From an uncultured Micrococcaceae bacterium (lineage in GTDB: Bacteria; Actinomycetota; Actinomycetes; Actinomycetales; Micrococcaceae): a stretch of DNA of 13,194 nt. Location of the stretch: contig CALBOC010000098.1 of the NCBI GenBank assembly GCA_937896705.1, positions 1 through 13,194 on the forward strand, given 5' to 3'. Below are positions 6,948 to 13,194 of the stretch, in pieces (the stretch's first letter is position 1; every line of letters starts with the position of its first letter). The position numbers were made by a program, and so were the translations under genes. The notes under the pieces are model-generated. The model saw only the letters and a list, made by a program, of their open reading frames with translations, did not search any database and had not been told where the DNA came from.

Positions 6948-7331
6948 ATGGCTACAGTAGATTTAACTCAAGAAACATTTCAAGAAACCATTGAAGGTAA
7001 CGACATTGTGCTCGTTGACTGGTGGGCTGACTGGTGTGGACCCTGCAAGATGTTTGCGCCGGTGTACGACGAAGTCTCCCAGAAACACGATGACATCGTC
7101 TTCGGCAAGATCGATACCGAGGATCAGCAGCAGCTGGCCGCCGCTGCCGGGATCTCTTCGATCCCGACCCTGATGGCGTTCCGCGAGAACGTGCTGGTCT
7201 TCTCCCAGCCGGGCGCGATTAACGCCCAGCAGCTGGACCACCTGATCGACCAGGTCCGCGATCTAGACATGTCCGAGGTCCACAAGCAGGTTGAGGAAGC
7301 TCGGGAGAAAGCCGAGCAGAACAACAACTAA
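6948..7331 (+). CDS. trxA: Thioredoxin
   Basis: A 127-aa cytoplasmic disulfide reductase. The redox site WCGPCK has Cys30 and Cys33 and the cis-proline loop SSIPTL has Pro73. The core ends near residue 107, as in standard thioredoxins of 105-110 aa. A charged helical tail of about 20 residues (SEVHKQVEEAREKAEQ, then Asn-rich) is extra. The partner would be thioredoxin reductase, not in this window. Codon 2 onwards is AT-richer than the surrounding DNA, perhaps to keep the 5' end unstructured for leaderless translation (inference). The gene is divergent from the P450. Its TAA overlaps the stop codon of the convergent glycosylase gene by the shared bases 7328-7331. Which thioredoxin paralogue this is cannot be told. 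Confidence 0.95.
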   Translation: MATVDLTQETFQETIEGNDIVLVDWWADWCGPCKMFAPVYDEVSQKHDDIVFGKIDTEDQQQLAAAAGISSIPTLMAFRENVLVFSQPGAINAQQLDHLIDQVRDLDMSEVHKQVEEAREKAEQNNN

Positions 7332-8311
7332 CGATCCCGAAAATCGGTCGCCGCCATGCGGGGACCGAAACGCGAAAAGCGGATCCCCGAGGCATAAATT
7401 AGCCTGACAATCCGGTGTCGATGACCGACCCAGGGCTCCAGAAGCTCCATCATCCCGTCATCATCGGTACGACGACCAGTCAGTGCTTCGCCGACGTGAT
7501 GTGCGACGTGGAAATCTCCCACGGACACATAATCGGCAGCTCCGTGGGTCCGCTGTAGTGTTTCTGCCACCGTCCACGGACCAATCCCGGGCAATGAGTT
7601 CAACCCCGTGCTGATTTGGTCCAGTGGTTGGTGCGCCAACCGGTGTAATGCCGAAGCCCTTGACGCCACGGTTTTTAAGGTCCGAGCCATAAAAGGCTGG
7701 ACCCATCCGGCATGCCACTGCCACGATGCAAGGCCGAGCACCGTTTGCGGTTTCGGAGCCGTTTTCGAGACAGGCTCACCACCGGGGGAAGGATCCCCAT
7801 AGGTATTGGCCAACCACCCCCAGGTCGCACGGGCTTGCTGCTGGGTGACTTTCTGCTCCAACACCACCGTTAGCAGCTCGTCGACGAGCTGGCCGGTGGC
7901 CATGAAACGCATCCCGGGGTTTCTCCGGCGGGCTTCTACAACTCGTTCTGGCAGCAGATGCGCGGTCTGGGCCAATAGCTCATCAAACTCGGCCCAACCA
8001 TCCAGTGATTGTTCATCAACGCCCAACAGCACCGGCATGCGCTGTACGACGTATTCAATAGCGGATGTATCGCCGTCCGCCCATACGTGATAGCGGATTT
8101 CACTGGGTTGGACCGAAGAACCCGGATGCACGATCGCGATGGTGACCGGACCGGTTGTCACCGGGTGAAACGATAACCAACTGACACCGTTGTGAGTCGC
8201 CGCTGTCGGATCGGCTTTGCCGCGAACCAGCGGCGCTATGTTTGCTGCCACGTCAACGGCTACGCCGGGGTGCAGCACATCCGAGTAGTCCGGCTGCTGG
8301 GTAAAGTTCAT
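7328..8311 (-). CDS. AlkA-like DNA-3-methyladenine glycosylase (HhH-GPD family)
   Basis: A 327-aa base-excision repair protein. The helix-hairpin-helix LPGIGPWTV (240-248) is followed by VSVGDFHV (262-269), whose Asp266 is the catalytic position of this superfamily. The preceding LEQKVTQQQA (151-160) matches the glycosylase helix that in AlkA carries the GQQVS-type motif. There is no C-terminal iron-sulfur cysteine cluster, so it is not an endonuclease III or MutY type. The N-terminal 130 residues have little recognisable sequence and may correspond to the AlkA beta domain. It likely removes alkylated purines from DNA. The minus-strand ATG is preceded by AGGGAGG (complement of 8324-8330) at 12 nt, slightly long. 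Its stop TAG overlaps the thioredoxin TAA. It is divergent from cystathionine beta-synthase with 58 bp between starts. No ada or ogt gene adjoins. Confidence 0.85.
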   Translation of the reverse strand: MNFTQQPDYSDVLHPGVAVDVAANIAPLVRGKADPTAATHNGVSWLSFHPVTTGPVTIAIVHPGSSVQPSEIRYHVWADGDTSAIEYVVQRMPVLLGVDEQSLDGWAEFDELLAQTAHLLPERVVEARRRNPGMRFMATGQLVDELLTVVLEQKVTQQQARATWGWLANTYGDPSPGGEPVSKTAPKPQTVLGLASWQWHAGWVQPFMARTLKTVASRASALHRLAHQPLDQISTGLNSLPGIGPWTVAETLQRTHGAADYVSVGDFHVAHHVGEALTGRRTDDDGMMELLEPWVGHRHRIVRLIYASGIRFSRFGPRMAATDFRDR

Positions 8312-8356
8312 GGCGATTTATAACCTCCCTCATCGCCGTGGTGACCCTGAACCAGG

Positions 8357-8362
8357 TACCGT
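8357..8362 (+). promoter_or_regulatory. -10 candidate for a leaderless or near-leaderless cbs transcript
   Basis: TACCGT (TAnnnT) ends 7 nt before the ATG at 8370, placing the transcription start at or one base before the start codon. No Shine-Dalgarno sequence precedes this ATG. No good -35 box is visible at 17-18 bp, so confidence is moderate. Confidence 0.4.
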
Positions 8363-8369
8363 GGTCCAT

Positions 8370-9893
8370 ATGAGCCAAAATCAGCCTACGTCAGTCACGC
8401 CCAAGTACGCCGAAACCATCCTTGACCTCATTGGTAACACGCCGTTGGTTAAACTCAACTCCATCGGAGCTGATCTGAAGCCAACGATCCTGGTCAAATG
8501 CGAGTTTTTGAATCCAGGTGGATCCATTAAAGACCGCATTGCGCTGAAGATGATTGAGCGGGCAGAAGCTGAAGGCAAACTCTCCGAGGGCGGAACCGTG
8601 GTGGAACCCACCTCCGGTAACACCGGGGTCGGCCTGGCCATGGTGGCTCAGCAAAAAGGGTACCGTTCGGTCTTTATCACCCCGAGCAAGGTAGCGCAGG
8701 AAAAGCGCGACGTGCTGAAAGCCTACGGCGCCGATGTGGTGGTCTCCGAGACCGCCGTGCCGCCGGAATCGGAAAACTCCTATTACGGGATCACCAACCG
8801 GTTAGAAGAAGCCATCGACGGCGCCTACCAACCCAACCAGTTCTTCAACTCGGCCGCACCAGAGTCGCACTATGAAACCACCGGCCCCGAAATCTGGGAA
8901 GATACCGCCGGACAAGTCACCCACGTGGTCATCGGCGCGGGTACCGGGGGCACGATGACCGGTACCGGACGCTACCTACACGAGGTCTCGGCCGACCGCG
9001 AGTCCGGGCCAGTAAAAGTTGTCGTCGCTGACCCCTCCGGATCGGTCTATTCCGGCGGTAACGGGCGACCCTACTTTGTTGAAGGCGTGGGCGAGGACAT
9101 GTGGCCCGGCAACTATGACCCGGAAGTCCCAGACTCGATCCACGAAATTACCGATGCCGAGGCCTTCCACTACACCCGCCGTCTTGCTGCCGAGGAAGGG
9201 ATCCTGGCCGGTGGCTCGTCCGGGATGGCGCTGGCAGCCGCACTCAAAGAAGCCAAAGACCTCACCGAAGACGATGTGATGGTCGTTATCCTGCCTGATT
9301 CGGGACGCGGTTACCTGGGCAAAATCTTTTCCGAAACCTGGATGGAACAACACGGTTTCGACACCAACGCTCCAGCACCGGTGGCACCCCAGCGCATTGG
9401 CACCGCCTATCTGGATGGCACCGACCCCGCCGCACCGGAAGCTGACACTGACCCTGTCGACGTGCCAGGGCTCGCAGTACAGGTCGGTGACCTACTGGAC
9501 GCCAAAGCTCAGTGGTTGCCCGGCTCGCTGCCCGAAGTTGTGGTCGCGGTACTCGATGCGCCCGTTTCGGATGCGATCTCGACCATGAACCGCTACGGCA
9601 TTGATGCGTTACCGGTCGTGGGGGGCATTCAAGACGCCTACCGAATCGGCGAGGTCCGCGGTGCTGTAACAGTGCGTGGTCTCATGGACCAGTTGGCAAG
9701 CGGCGCGATCACCGCTGACAGTAGCCTTGCCGAAATCGCATTGACCGAACTGCCCAAGGTCGGCTATATGACCTCGGTGGCCGAGACCAAAAACGTACTG
9801 GAAACCGCACCCGCAGCGCTGGTTACCCGCGATGGCAATATCGCCGGGATCATTTCAGCGCACGACATCTTGATGCACCTGATTGCCAAATAA
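8370..9893 (+). CDS. cbs: Cystathionine beta-synthase
   Basis: A 507-aa PLP enzyme condensing homocysteine with serine (or an activated serine) to cystathionine. The PLP lysine is Lys54 (GGSIKDR), the substrate loop TSGNTG is at 81-86, and the phosphate cradle GTGGTMTG at 191-198. After a Pro/Ala/Asp linker (about 333-365), a tandem CBS-domain pair follows (about 385-505), with MNRYGIDALPVV and the final DGNIAGIISAHDILMHL as typical strands. This C-terminal module separates it from plain cysteine synthases. The ATG at 8370 is chosen over an in-frame ATG at 8310, since that one would overlap the divergent glycosylase start and add 20 unconserved-looking residues. Stop is 20 bp before the gamma-synthase/lyase gene, forming a transsulfuration operon. 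An S-adenosylmethionine or adenylate response of the CBS pair is family knowledge, not shown here. Confidence 0.92.
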   Translation: MSQNQPTSVTPKYAETILDLIGNTPLVKLNSIGADLKPTILVKCEFLNPGGSIKDRIALKMIERAEAEGKLSEGGTVVEPTSGNTGVGLAMVAQQKGYRSVFITPSKVAQEKRDVLKAYGADVVVSETAVPPESENSYYGITNRLEEAIDGAYQPNQFFNSAAPESHYETTGPEIWEDTAGQVTHVVIGAGTGGTMTGTGRYLHEVSADRESGPVKVVVADPSGSVYSGGNGRPYFVEGVGEDMWPGNYDPEVPDSIHEITDAEAFHYTRRLAAEEGILAGGSSGMALAAALKEAKDLTEDDVMVVILPDSGRGYLGKIFSETWMEQHGFDTNAPAPVAPQRIGTAYLDGTDPAAPEADTDPVDVPGLAVQVGDLLDAKAQWLPGSLPEVVVAVLDAPVSDAISTMNRYGIDALPVVGGIQDAYRIGEVRGAVTVRGLMDQLASGAITADSSLAEIALTELPKVGYMTSVAETKNVLETAPAALVTRDGNIAGIISAHDILMHLIAK

Positions 9894-9913
9894 CTTCTCC
9901 AGGAGACACCCCT

Positions 9914-11092
9914 ATGACGTTCATTGATAAGCACAGCTCCGGTTTTAACACCCGTGCTATTCACGCCGGTCAAGAGCTCGACCCCGTTTACGGTGCGGTC
10001 GTGCCACCAATCCACCTGTCGTCGACCTATGCGCCAGAAGCCATCGGCAAACTGCGCAAGGGCTACGACTACGGCCGCGGCACTAACCCCACCCGTGACG
10101 CCCTCCAAACCCAAATCGCCCAGTTGGAAACCGGCAACGCCGACACCGGTTTTGCCTACACCTTCTCCTCCGGGCTGGCGGGTGAAACCGCCTTGCTCAT
10201 GGCAGCGTGTGTACCCGGTGACCGCGTGGTGGTCGGCAACGACGTGTACGGCGGTACGTACCGACTGCTGGATAAAGTTTTGGGCCCGTGGCAGTTAGAA
10301 CACCAGGTAGTCGACATGTCGGACCTGGATCAGGTCCGGGAGGCACTTTCGACTGGCAAGACCCGGGTGTTATGGGTGGAAACCCCGACCAACCCGATGA
10401 TGAAAGTCGCTGACATCGCCGCCCTGGCCGAACTCGCCAAAGAGTTTGATACCTTGCTGGTGGTCGACAACACCTTCGCCACCCCGTATCTGCAGCTGCC
10501 GCTGAAACTTGGTGCCGATGTCGTGGTGCACTCGACCACTAAATACATGGGTGGCCACTCCGATACCATCGGTGGGGCAGTGGTAACCGAAAACGAAGAA
10601 CTGGCCAATGCGATCAACTTTCAACAATTTGCAGCCGGTGCATCGAACTCGCCACTTGATTCCTACCTGGTCACACGCGGCCTGAAAACTCTGGGGGTCC
10701 GCATGGACCGCCACGTCGCAAACGCCGAAGCGATTGTCGAATGGCTGGTCGAACAACCGGGAGTAGAAAAAGTCCACTACCCGGGCCTGGAAGATCACCC
10801 CGGCCATGAAATCGCCAAGAAGCAGATGTCCGGTTTCGGCGGGATGATATCCGTCCAATTTAAAGCTGGCGTGGAAGCCACCCGGAAGGTCGCTGAATCA
10901 ACACACGTCTTCCGACTGGCCGAATCCCTGGGCGGCGTCGAGTCCTTGTTGAATTATCCAACCGCTATGACGCACGCCTCAGTTGAAGGAACAGAGCTGG
11001 CGGTTCCAGGGAATTTGATCAGGTTATCTGTCGGTATTGAAGACATTGATGATCTCATTGGTGACCTCGACCAGGCGTTGAAGGGCCTATAA
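9914..11092 (+). CDS. metB: Cystathionine gamma-synthase / gamma-lyase
   Basis: A 392-aa PLP enzyme of the Cys/Met metabolism family. The PLP lysine is Lys210 in HSTTKYMGGHSD, with the cofactor-contacting Tyr112 (VYGGTYR) and Asp185 (VVDNTFATP), and TFSSGLAGE (83-91) at the phosphate-binding site. Length is normal. AGGAG (9901-9905) lies 8 nt before the ATG, and the gene follows cbs by 20 bp, so they are co-transcribed. Sequence alone does not separate gamma-synthase (O-acyl-homoserine plus cysteine to cystathionine) from gamma-lyase (cystathionine to cysteine). Next to cbs, the lyase role would complete homocysteine-to-cysteine conversion, while many actinobacterial homologues next to cbs are annotated metB. 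The operon ends at a strong hairpin just downstream. Confidence 0.9.
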   Translation: MTFIDKHSSGFNTRAIHAGQELDPVYGAVVPPIHLSSTYAPEAIGKLRKGYDYGRGTNPTRDALQTQIAQLETGNADTGFAYTFSSGLAGETALLMAACVPGDRVVVGNDVYGGTYRLLDKVLGPWQLEHQVVDMSDLDQVREALSTGKTRVLWVETPTNPMMKVADIAALAELAKEFDTLLVVDNTFATPYLQLPLKLGADVVVHSTTKYMGGHSDTIGGAVVTENEELANAINFQQFAAGASNSPLDSYLVTRGLKTLGVRMDRHVANAEAIVEWLVEQPGVEKVHYPGLEDHPGHEIAKKQMSGFGGMISVQFKAGVEATRKVAESTHVFRLAESLGGVESLLNYPTAMTHASVEGTELAVPGNLIRLSVGIEDIDDLIGDLDQALKGL

Positions 11093-11113
11093 CGCTCACC
11101 TCGATTATCGAAA

Positions 11114-11166
11114 AAGCCGGATTTGGCCTAGACTAGAAGAGTTCAGCCAGATCCGGCTTCTTCCTT
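11114..11166 (+). terminator. Rho-independent terminator after the cbs-metB operon
   Basis: A perfect 9-bp inverted repeat, AAGCCGGAT (11114-11122) with ATCCGGCTT (11151-11159), extends inward by five more pairs (one G-U) to a 14-bp stem with an 18-nt loop. CTTCTTCCTTT follows, only partly a U-run. It begins 22 nt after the metB stop. The A-run before the stem (11111-11115) would give a U-rich tail on the other strand too, so it may also work in reverse. Confidence 0.75.
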
Positions 11167-11269
11167 TAACTTAGACTCCAGTCATTGGGACTGTTGAGTG
11201 GTACGTAGCGTGCATTGCAAGGAATACATCCGGATCCTTACATCACCTTACGAAATCTAGGAACTCTTT
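11167..11269 (+). promoter_or_regulatory. Leader/promoter region of the DEAD-box helicase gene
   Basis: This 103-bp stretch between terminator and helicase must hold the helicase promoter. Weak candidates are TTGGGA (11185-11190), 15 bp from TAGCGT (11206-11211), giving a leader of about 50 nt. A short direct repeat CCTTAC (11236-11241 and 11246-11251) lies in the leader. The ribosome site is AGGAA (11259-11263), 6 nt before the TTG start. Nothing else stands out. Confidence 0.35.
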
Positions 11270-13066
11270 TTGACCGAATCTTCGCTGCCCGAAACCGAAA
11301 CAACTTTTGCCTCGCTCAACCTTGCCGACCCTGTAACCAAGGCGCTTGAAGGATTGGGCTATGAGAAACCCTCCCCAATCCAGGCTCAAACGATCCCGCT
11401 GCTGCTCGAAGGCCGCGACGTCGTGGGTCTTGCACAAACCGGTACGGGTAAAACCGCTGCGTTCGCGCTGCCTGTGCTCTCCAACCTGGCCCACGCCGAC
11501 AAAAACCACAAGAGCCCACAGGTGCTGGTACTGGCTCCAACCCGTGAGTTGGCCTTACAAGTTGCGGAAGCCTTCAACTCCTATGCCGAACACGTCCCAT
11601 CTGTGAGTGTTCTTCCGGTCTACGGCGGTTCGTCCTACGGGCCACAGCTGGCCGGTTTACGTCGCGGTGCCACCATCGTGGTCGGTACTCCCGGTCGGGT
11701 CATTGACCACCTGGAACGCGGATCCCTGGATCTTTCCGACCTGAAATATCTTGTGTTGGATGAAGCCGACGAAATGCTGCGTATGGGCTTCGCTGAAGAC
11801 GTCGATCGTATTTTGTCCTCAGCACCAAAAGAAAAACAGACCGCACTGTTCTCGGCAACCATGCCGCGGGCCATCCAGCGCATCACCGGTGACTACCTCA
11901 ACGACCCAGTACAGGTCCAGGTCGAAGGGCAATCCAAACCCGCCCAGAACATTCGCCAACGGTACCTACAGGTCGCTCAGCCCTGGAAGCTCGAAGCGAT
12001 GACTCGCTTGCTAGAAACCGAAGATACCGACGGCATCATCGCGTTTGTGCGCACCCGCAACATGACCGAGGAACTCACCACGAAATTGGTAGCTCGCGGT
12101 TTTGCCGCCGCCGCAATTTCCGGTGATATCCCCCAGAACATTCGTGAAAAGACCGTAGAAGACCTGCGTGCAGGACGAATCGACATCCTGGTTGCGACTG
12201 ACGTTGCTGCCCGTGGACTCGATGTCGAACGCATCAGCCACGTTGTGAACTACGATATTCCACACGACACTTCCTCATACGTCCACCGTATTGGTCGTAC
12301 CGGCCGCGCCGGACGCCAGGGTGACGCTATCTTGCTGATGACCCCGCGCGAACGCTACTTGCTGCGCTCCATCGAAAAAGCCACCAAGCAGTCCGTAGAA
12401 GAAATGCAGCTACCCTCCCTTGAGGAAGTCAACGCTTCTCGTCGGGCCGCCTTCGCCGAGAACATTACGCAGACTATTTCCGCTCACGATGACAACGCGG
12501 AACTGTCGACCTACCGTGATCTCGTCACCGACTACATAGCCGAGCACGACATCTCAGCTGTTGACGTTGCAGCAGCACTTGCGCTGATGGTACAAGATGG
12601 TCGACCACTTGAAGCAGCCGAGCCGAATCTTCCGCCGATGAACCAGCGTGGCCAACGCAAAGATCAGCAGGGTGGCGAACGCTCGAGCCGTCCGAAGCGC
12701 GCGACCAAAGAAGGCCACGCAACCTACTGGGTCGCAGTGGGTCACAAGGACCGCGTTGGACCCGGCAATATTGTTGGCGCGATTGCCAATGAAGCCAATT
12801 TGGATATCTCCGAAATCGGTGAGATCACCATTCGTCCGACCTTCTCGCTGGTGGAGCTGCCAGAGCAGCTGTCACATAAGCAGCAAGAAGCACTCAAAAA
12901 CGCTGTTGTTGGTGGCAGGAAGTTGAATCTTCGCTTAGATCGCGGAGCCCCGAAAAGCTTCGGTTCTCGTGGCACGCACGGCGGCGACTTCGACCCCGCC
13001 CAGCGCGGCCAGAAGAAAAAGCAACGTTGGTCAAAAGCTAAAAAACGGTCTACGTACGAGGGTTAA
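11270..13066 (+). CDS. deaD: DEAD-box ATP-dependent RNA helicase (DeaD/CsdA type)
   Basis: A 598-aa cytoplasmic RNA helicase, probably for ribosome assembly, RNA turnover and cold adaptation. Motifs in order: Q motif around PSPIQ (34-38), motif I AQTGTGKT (55-62), Ia PTREL (90-94), Ib TPGR (140-143), II DEAD (164-167), III SAT (195-197), IV near IIAFVRT (256-262), V ARGLD (314-318), VI HRIGRTGR (339-346). A helical dimerisation-like region follows (about 380-450), then a polar linker, a DbpA/CsdA-type RNA-binding domain (about 484-557, YWVAVGHKDRVGPGNIVGAI) and a basic tail rich in Lys and Arg (578-593). This architecture is that of DeaD/CsdA rather than the short RhlE. The start is TTG with AGGAA 6 nt upstream; no earlier start is convincing. 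A single-gene unit between a terminator and a tRNA gene. Confidence 0.93.
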   Translation: MTESSLPETETTFASLNLADPVTKALEGLGYEKPSPIQAQTIPLLLEGRDVVGLAQTGTGKTAAFALPVLSNLAHADKNHKSPQVLVLAPTRELALQVAEAFNSYAEHVPSVSVLPVYGGSSYGPQLAGLRRGATIVVGTPGRVIDHLERGSLDLSDLKYLVLDEADEMLRMGFAEDVDRILSSAPKEKQTALFSATMPRAIQRITGDYLNDPVQVQVEGQSKPAQNIRQRYLQVAQPWKLEAMTRLLETEDTDGIIAFVRTRNMTEELTTKLVARGFAAAAISGDIPQNIREKTVEDLRAGRIDILVATDVAARGLDVERISHVVNYDIPHDTSSYVHRIGRTGRAGRQGDAILLMTPRERYLLRSIEKATKQSVEEMQLPSLEEVNASRRAAFAENITQTISAHDDNAELSTYRDLVTDYIAEHDISAVDVAAALALMVQDGRPLEAAEPNLPPMNQRGQRKDQQGGERSSRPKRATKEGHATYWVAVGHKDRVGPGNIVGAIANEANLDISEIGEITIRPTFSLVELPEQLSHKQQEALKNAVVGGRKLNLRLDRGAPKSFGSRGTHGGDFDPAQRGQKKKQRWSKAKKRSTYEG

Positions 13067-13130
13067 AAACTCACACAGTGACGTTGCCCATAAACGAGCT
13101 TATTGATTTTGCCTTTTGATCATTTGTTGG

Positions 13131-13136
13131 TAAAGT
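13131..13136 (+). promoter_or_regulatory. Possible -10 box for the tRNA-Thr gene
   Basis: TAAAGT lies 11 nt before the tRNA 5' end in an AT-rich stretch (13089-13141). A poor -35-like TTTGCC lies 17 bp upstream; TTGATT (13103-13108) is better but 22 bp away. Position and composition suit a tRNA promoter; the exact boxes are uncertain. Confidence 0.35.
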
Positions 13137-13147
13137 CTAATCTCGTT

Positions 13148-13194
13148 GCCCCGATAGCTCAGGGGTAGAGCGCCATCTTGGTAAGATGGAGGTC
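13148..13194 (+). tRNA. tRNA-Thr (anticodon GGT), 5' part, cut by window end
   Basis: The 5' acceptor strand GCCCCGA (13148-13154) is followed by a D arm, GCTC (13157-13160) pairing with GAGC (13168-13171), and an anticodon arm, CCATC (13173-13177) pairing with GATGG (13185-13189), around a 7-nt loop TTGGTAA. The anticodon GGT is at 13180-13182 and reads ACC/ACU threonine codons. The variable loop begins at 13190, and the T arm and 3' acceptor strand lie beyond the window. Confidence 0.93.

Noticed and set aside
11228..11235. ATCCGGAT palindrome in the helicase leader, resembling the metB terminator arms
   Set aside because: Eight-base palindromes of common composition arise by chance; the match to the terminator stem is partial and no function is indicated.
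13093..13147. Inverted repeat AACGAG / CTCGTT between the helicase and the tRNA gene
   Set aside because: The arms are 6 bp with a 43-nt AT-rich loop; most likely chance. No helicase terminator could be identified here.

Overview
The window looks like chromosomal DNA of a moderately high-GC actinobacterium, probably in or near the Micrococcaceae (judged by eye; no composition or taxonomy was computed). Reasons: GC-rich third codon positions, GTG and TTG starts, TAnnnT-type -10 boxes placed 6-7 nt before start codons that lack a Shine-Dalgarno site (leaderless genes), and an actinobacterial-style cbs-metB pair.

Region 1 (4-5437) is an accessory-looking catabolic neighbourhood. A DUF3830 gene (+) converges on an amidase-signature hydrolase (-). 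The amidase is divergent from a pair of overlapping paralogous genes of the maleate isomerase / arylmalonate decarboxylase / Asp-Glu racemase superfamily. The first paralogue has both family cysteines; the second keeps only the N-terminal one and has Asp at the other site. The 181-bp divergent control region carries two 9-bp palindromes (GTTGTCAAC and ATTGTCAAT), centred 27 bp apart, which overlap a good amidase promoter. Downstream are a zinc-dependent, formaldehyde-dehydrogenase-like alcohol dehydrogenase and, 15 bp after it, a small protein of unknown function with one C-terminal membrane segment. Together these suggest uptake-independent processing of a small amide or imide acid by hydrolysis, C4-acid isomerisation or C-C cleavage, and oxidation. 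The substrate cannot be read from the sequence.

Region 2 (5474-8311) holds a cytochrome P450 (-) with an intact heme loop but an I-helix lacking the usual acid/alcohol pair; thioredoxin (+), divergent from it; and an AlkA-like HhH-GPD DNA glycosylase (-) whose stop codon overlaps that of thioredoxin. P450 and thioredoxin each have a TAnnnT box exactly 6 nt before the ATG, so both transcripts are probably leaderless.

Region 3 (8370-13194) is core metabolism. Cystathionine beta-synthase with a C-terminal CBS-domain pair is followed 20 bp later by a cystathionine gamma-synthase/lyase, forming a transsulfuration operon that ends at a 14-bp hairpin terminator. Next come a 598-aa DEAD-box RNA helicase of the DeaD/CsdA type, starting at TTG, and the 5' part of a tRNA-Thr(GGT) cut by the window edge. 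No gene-free stretch exceeds 300 bases. No insertion sequence, CRISPR array, integrase or phage gene was seen.
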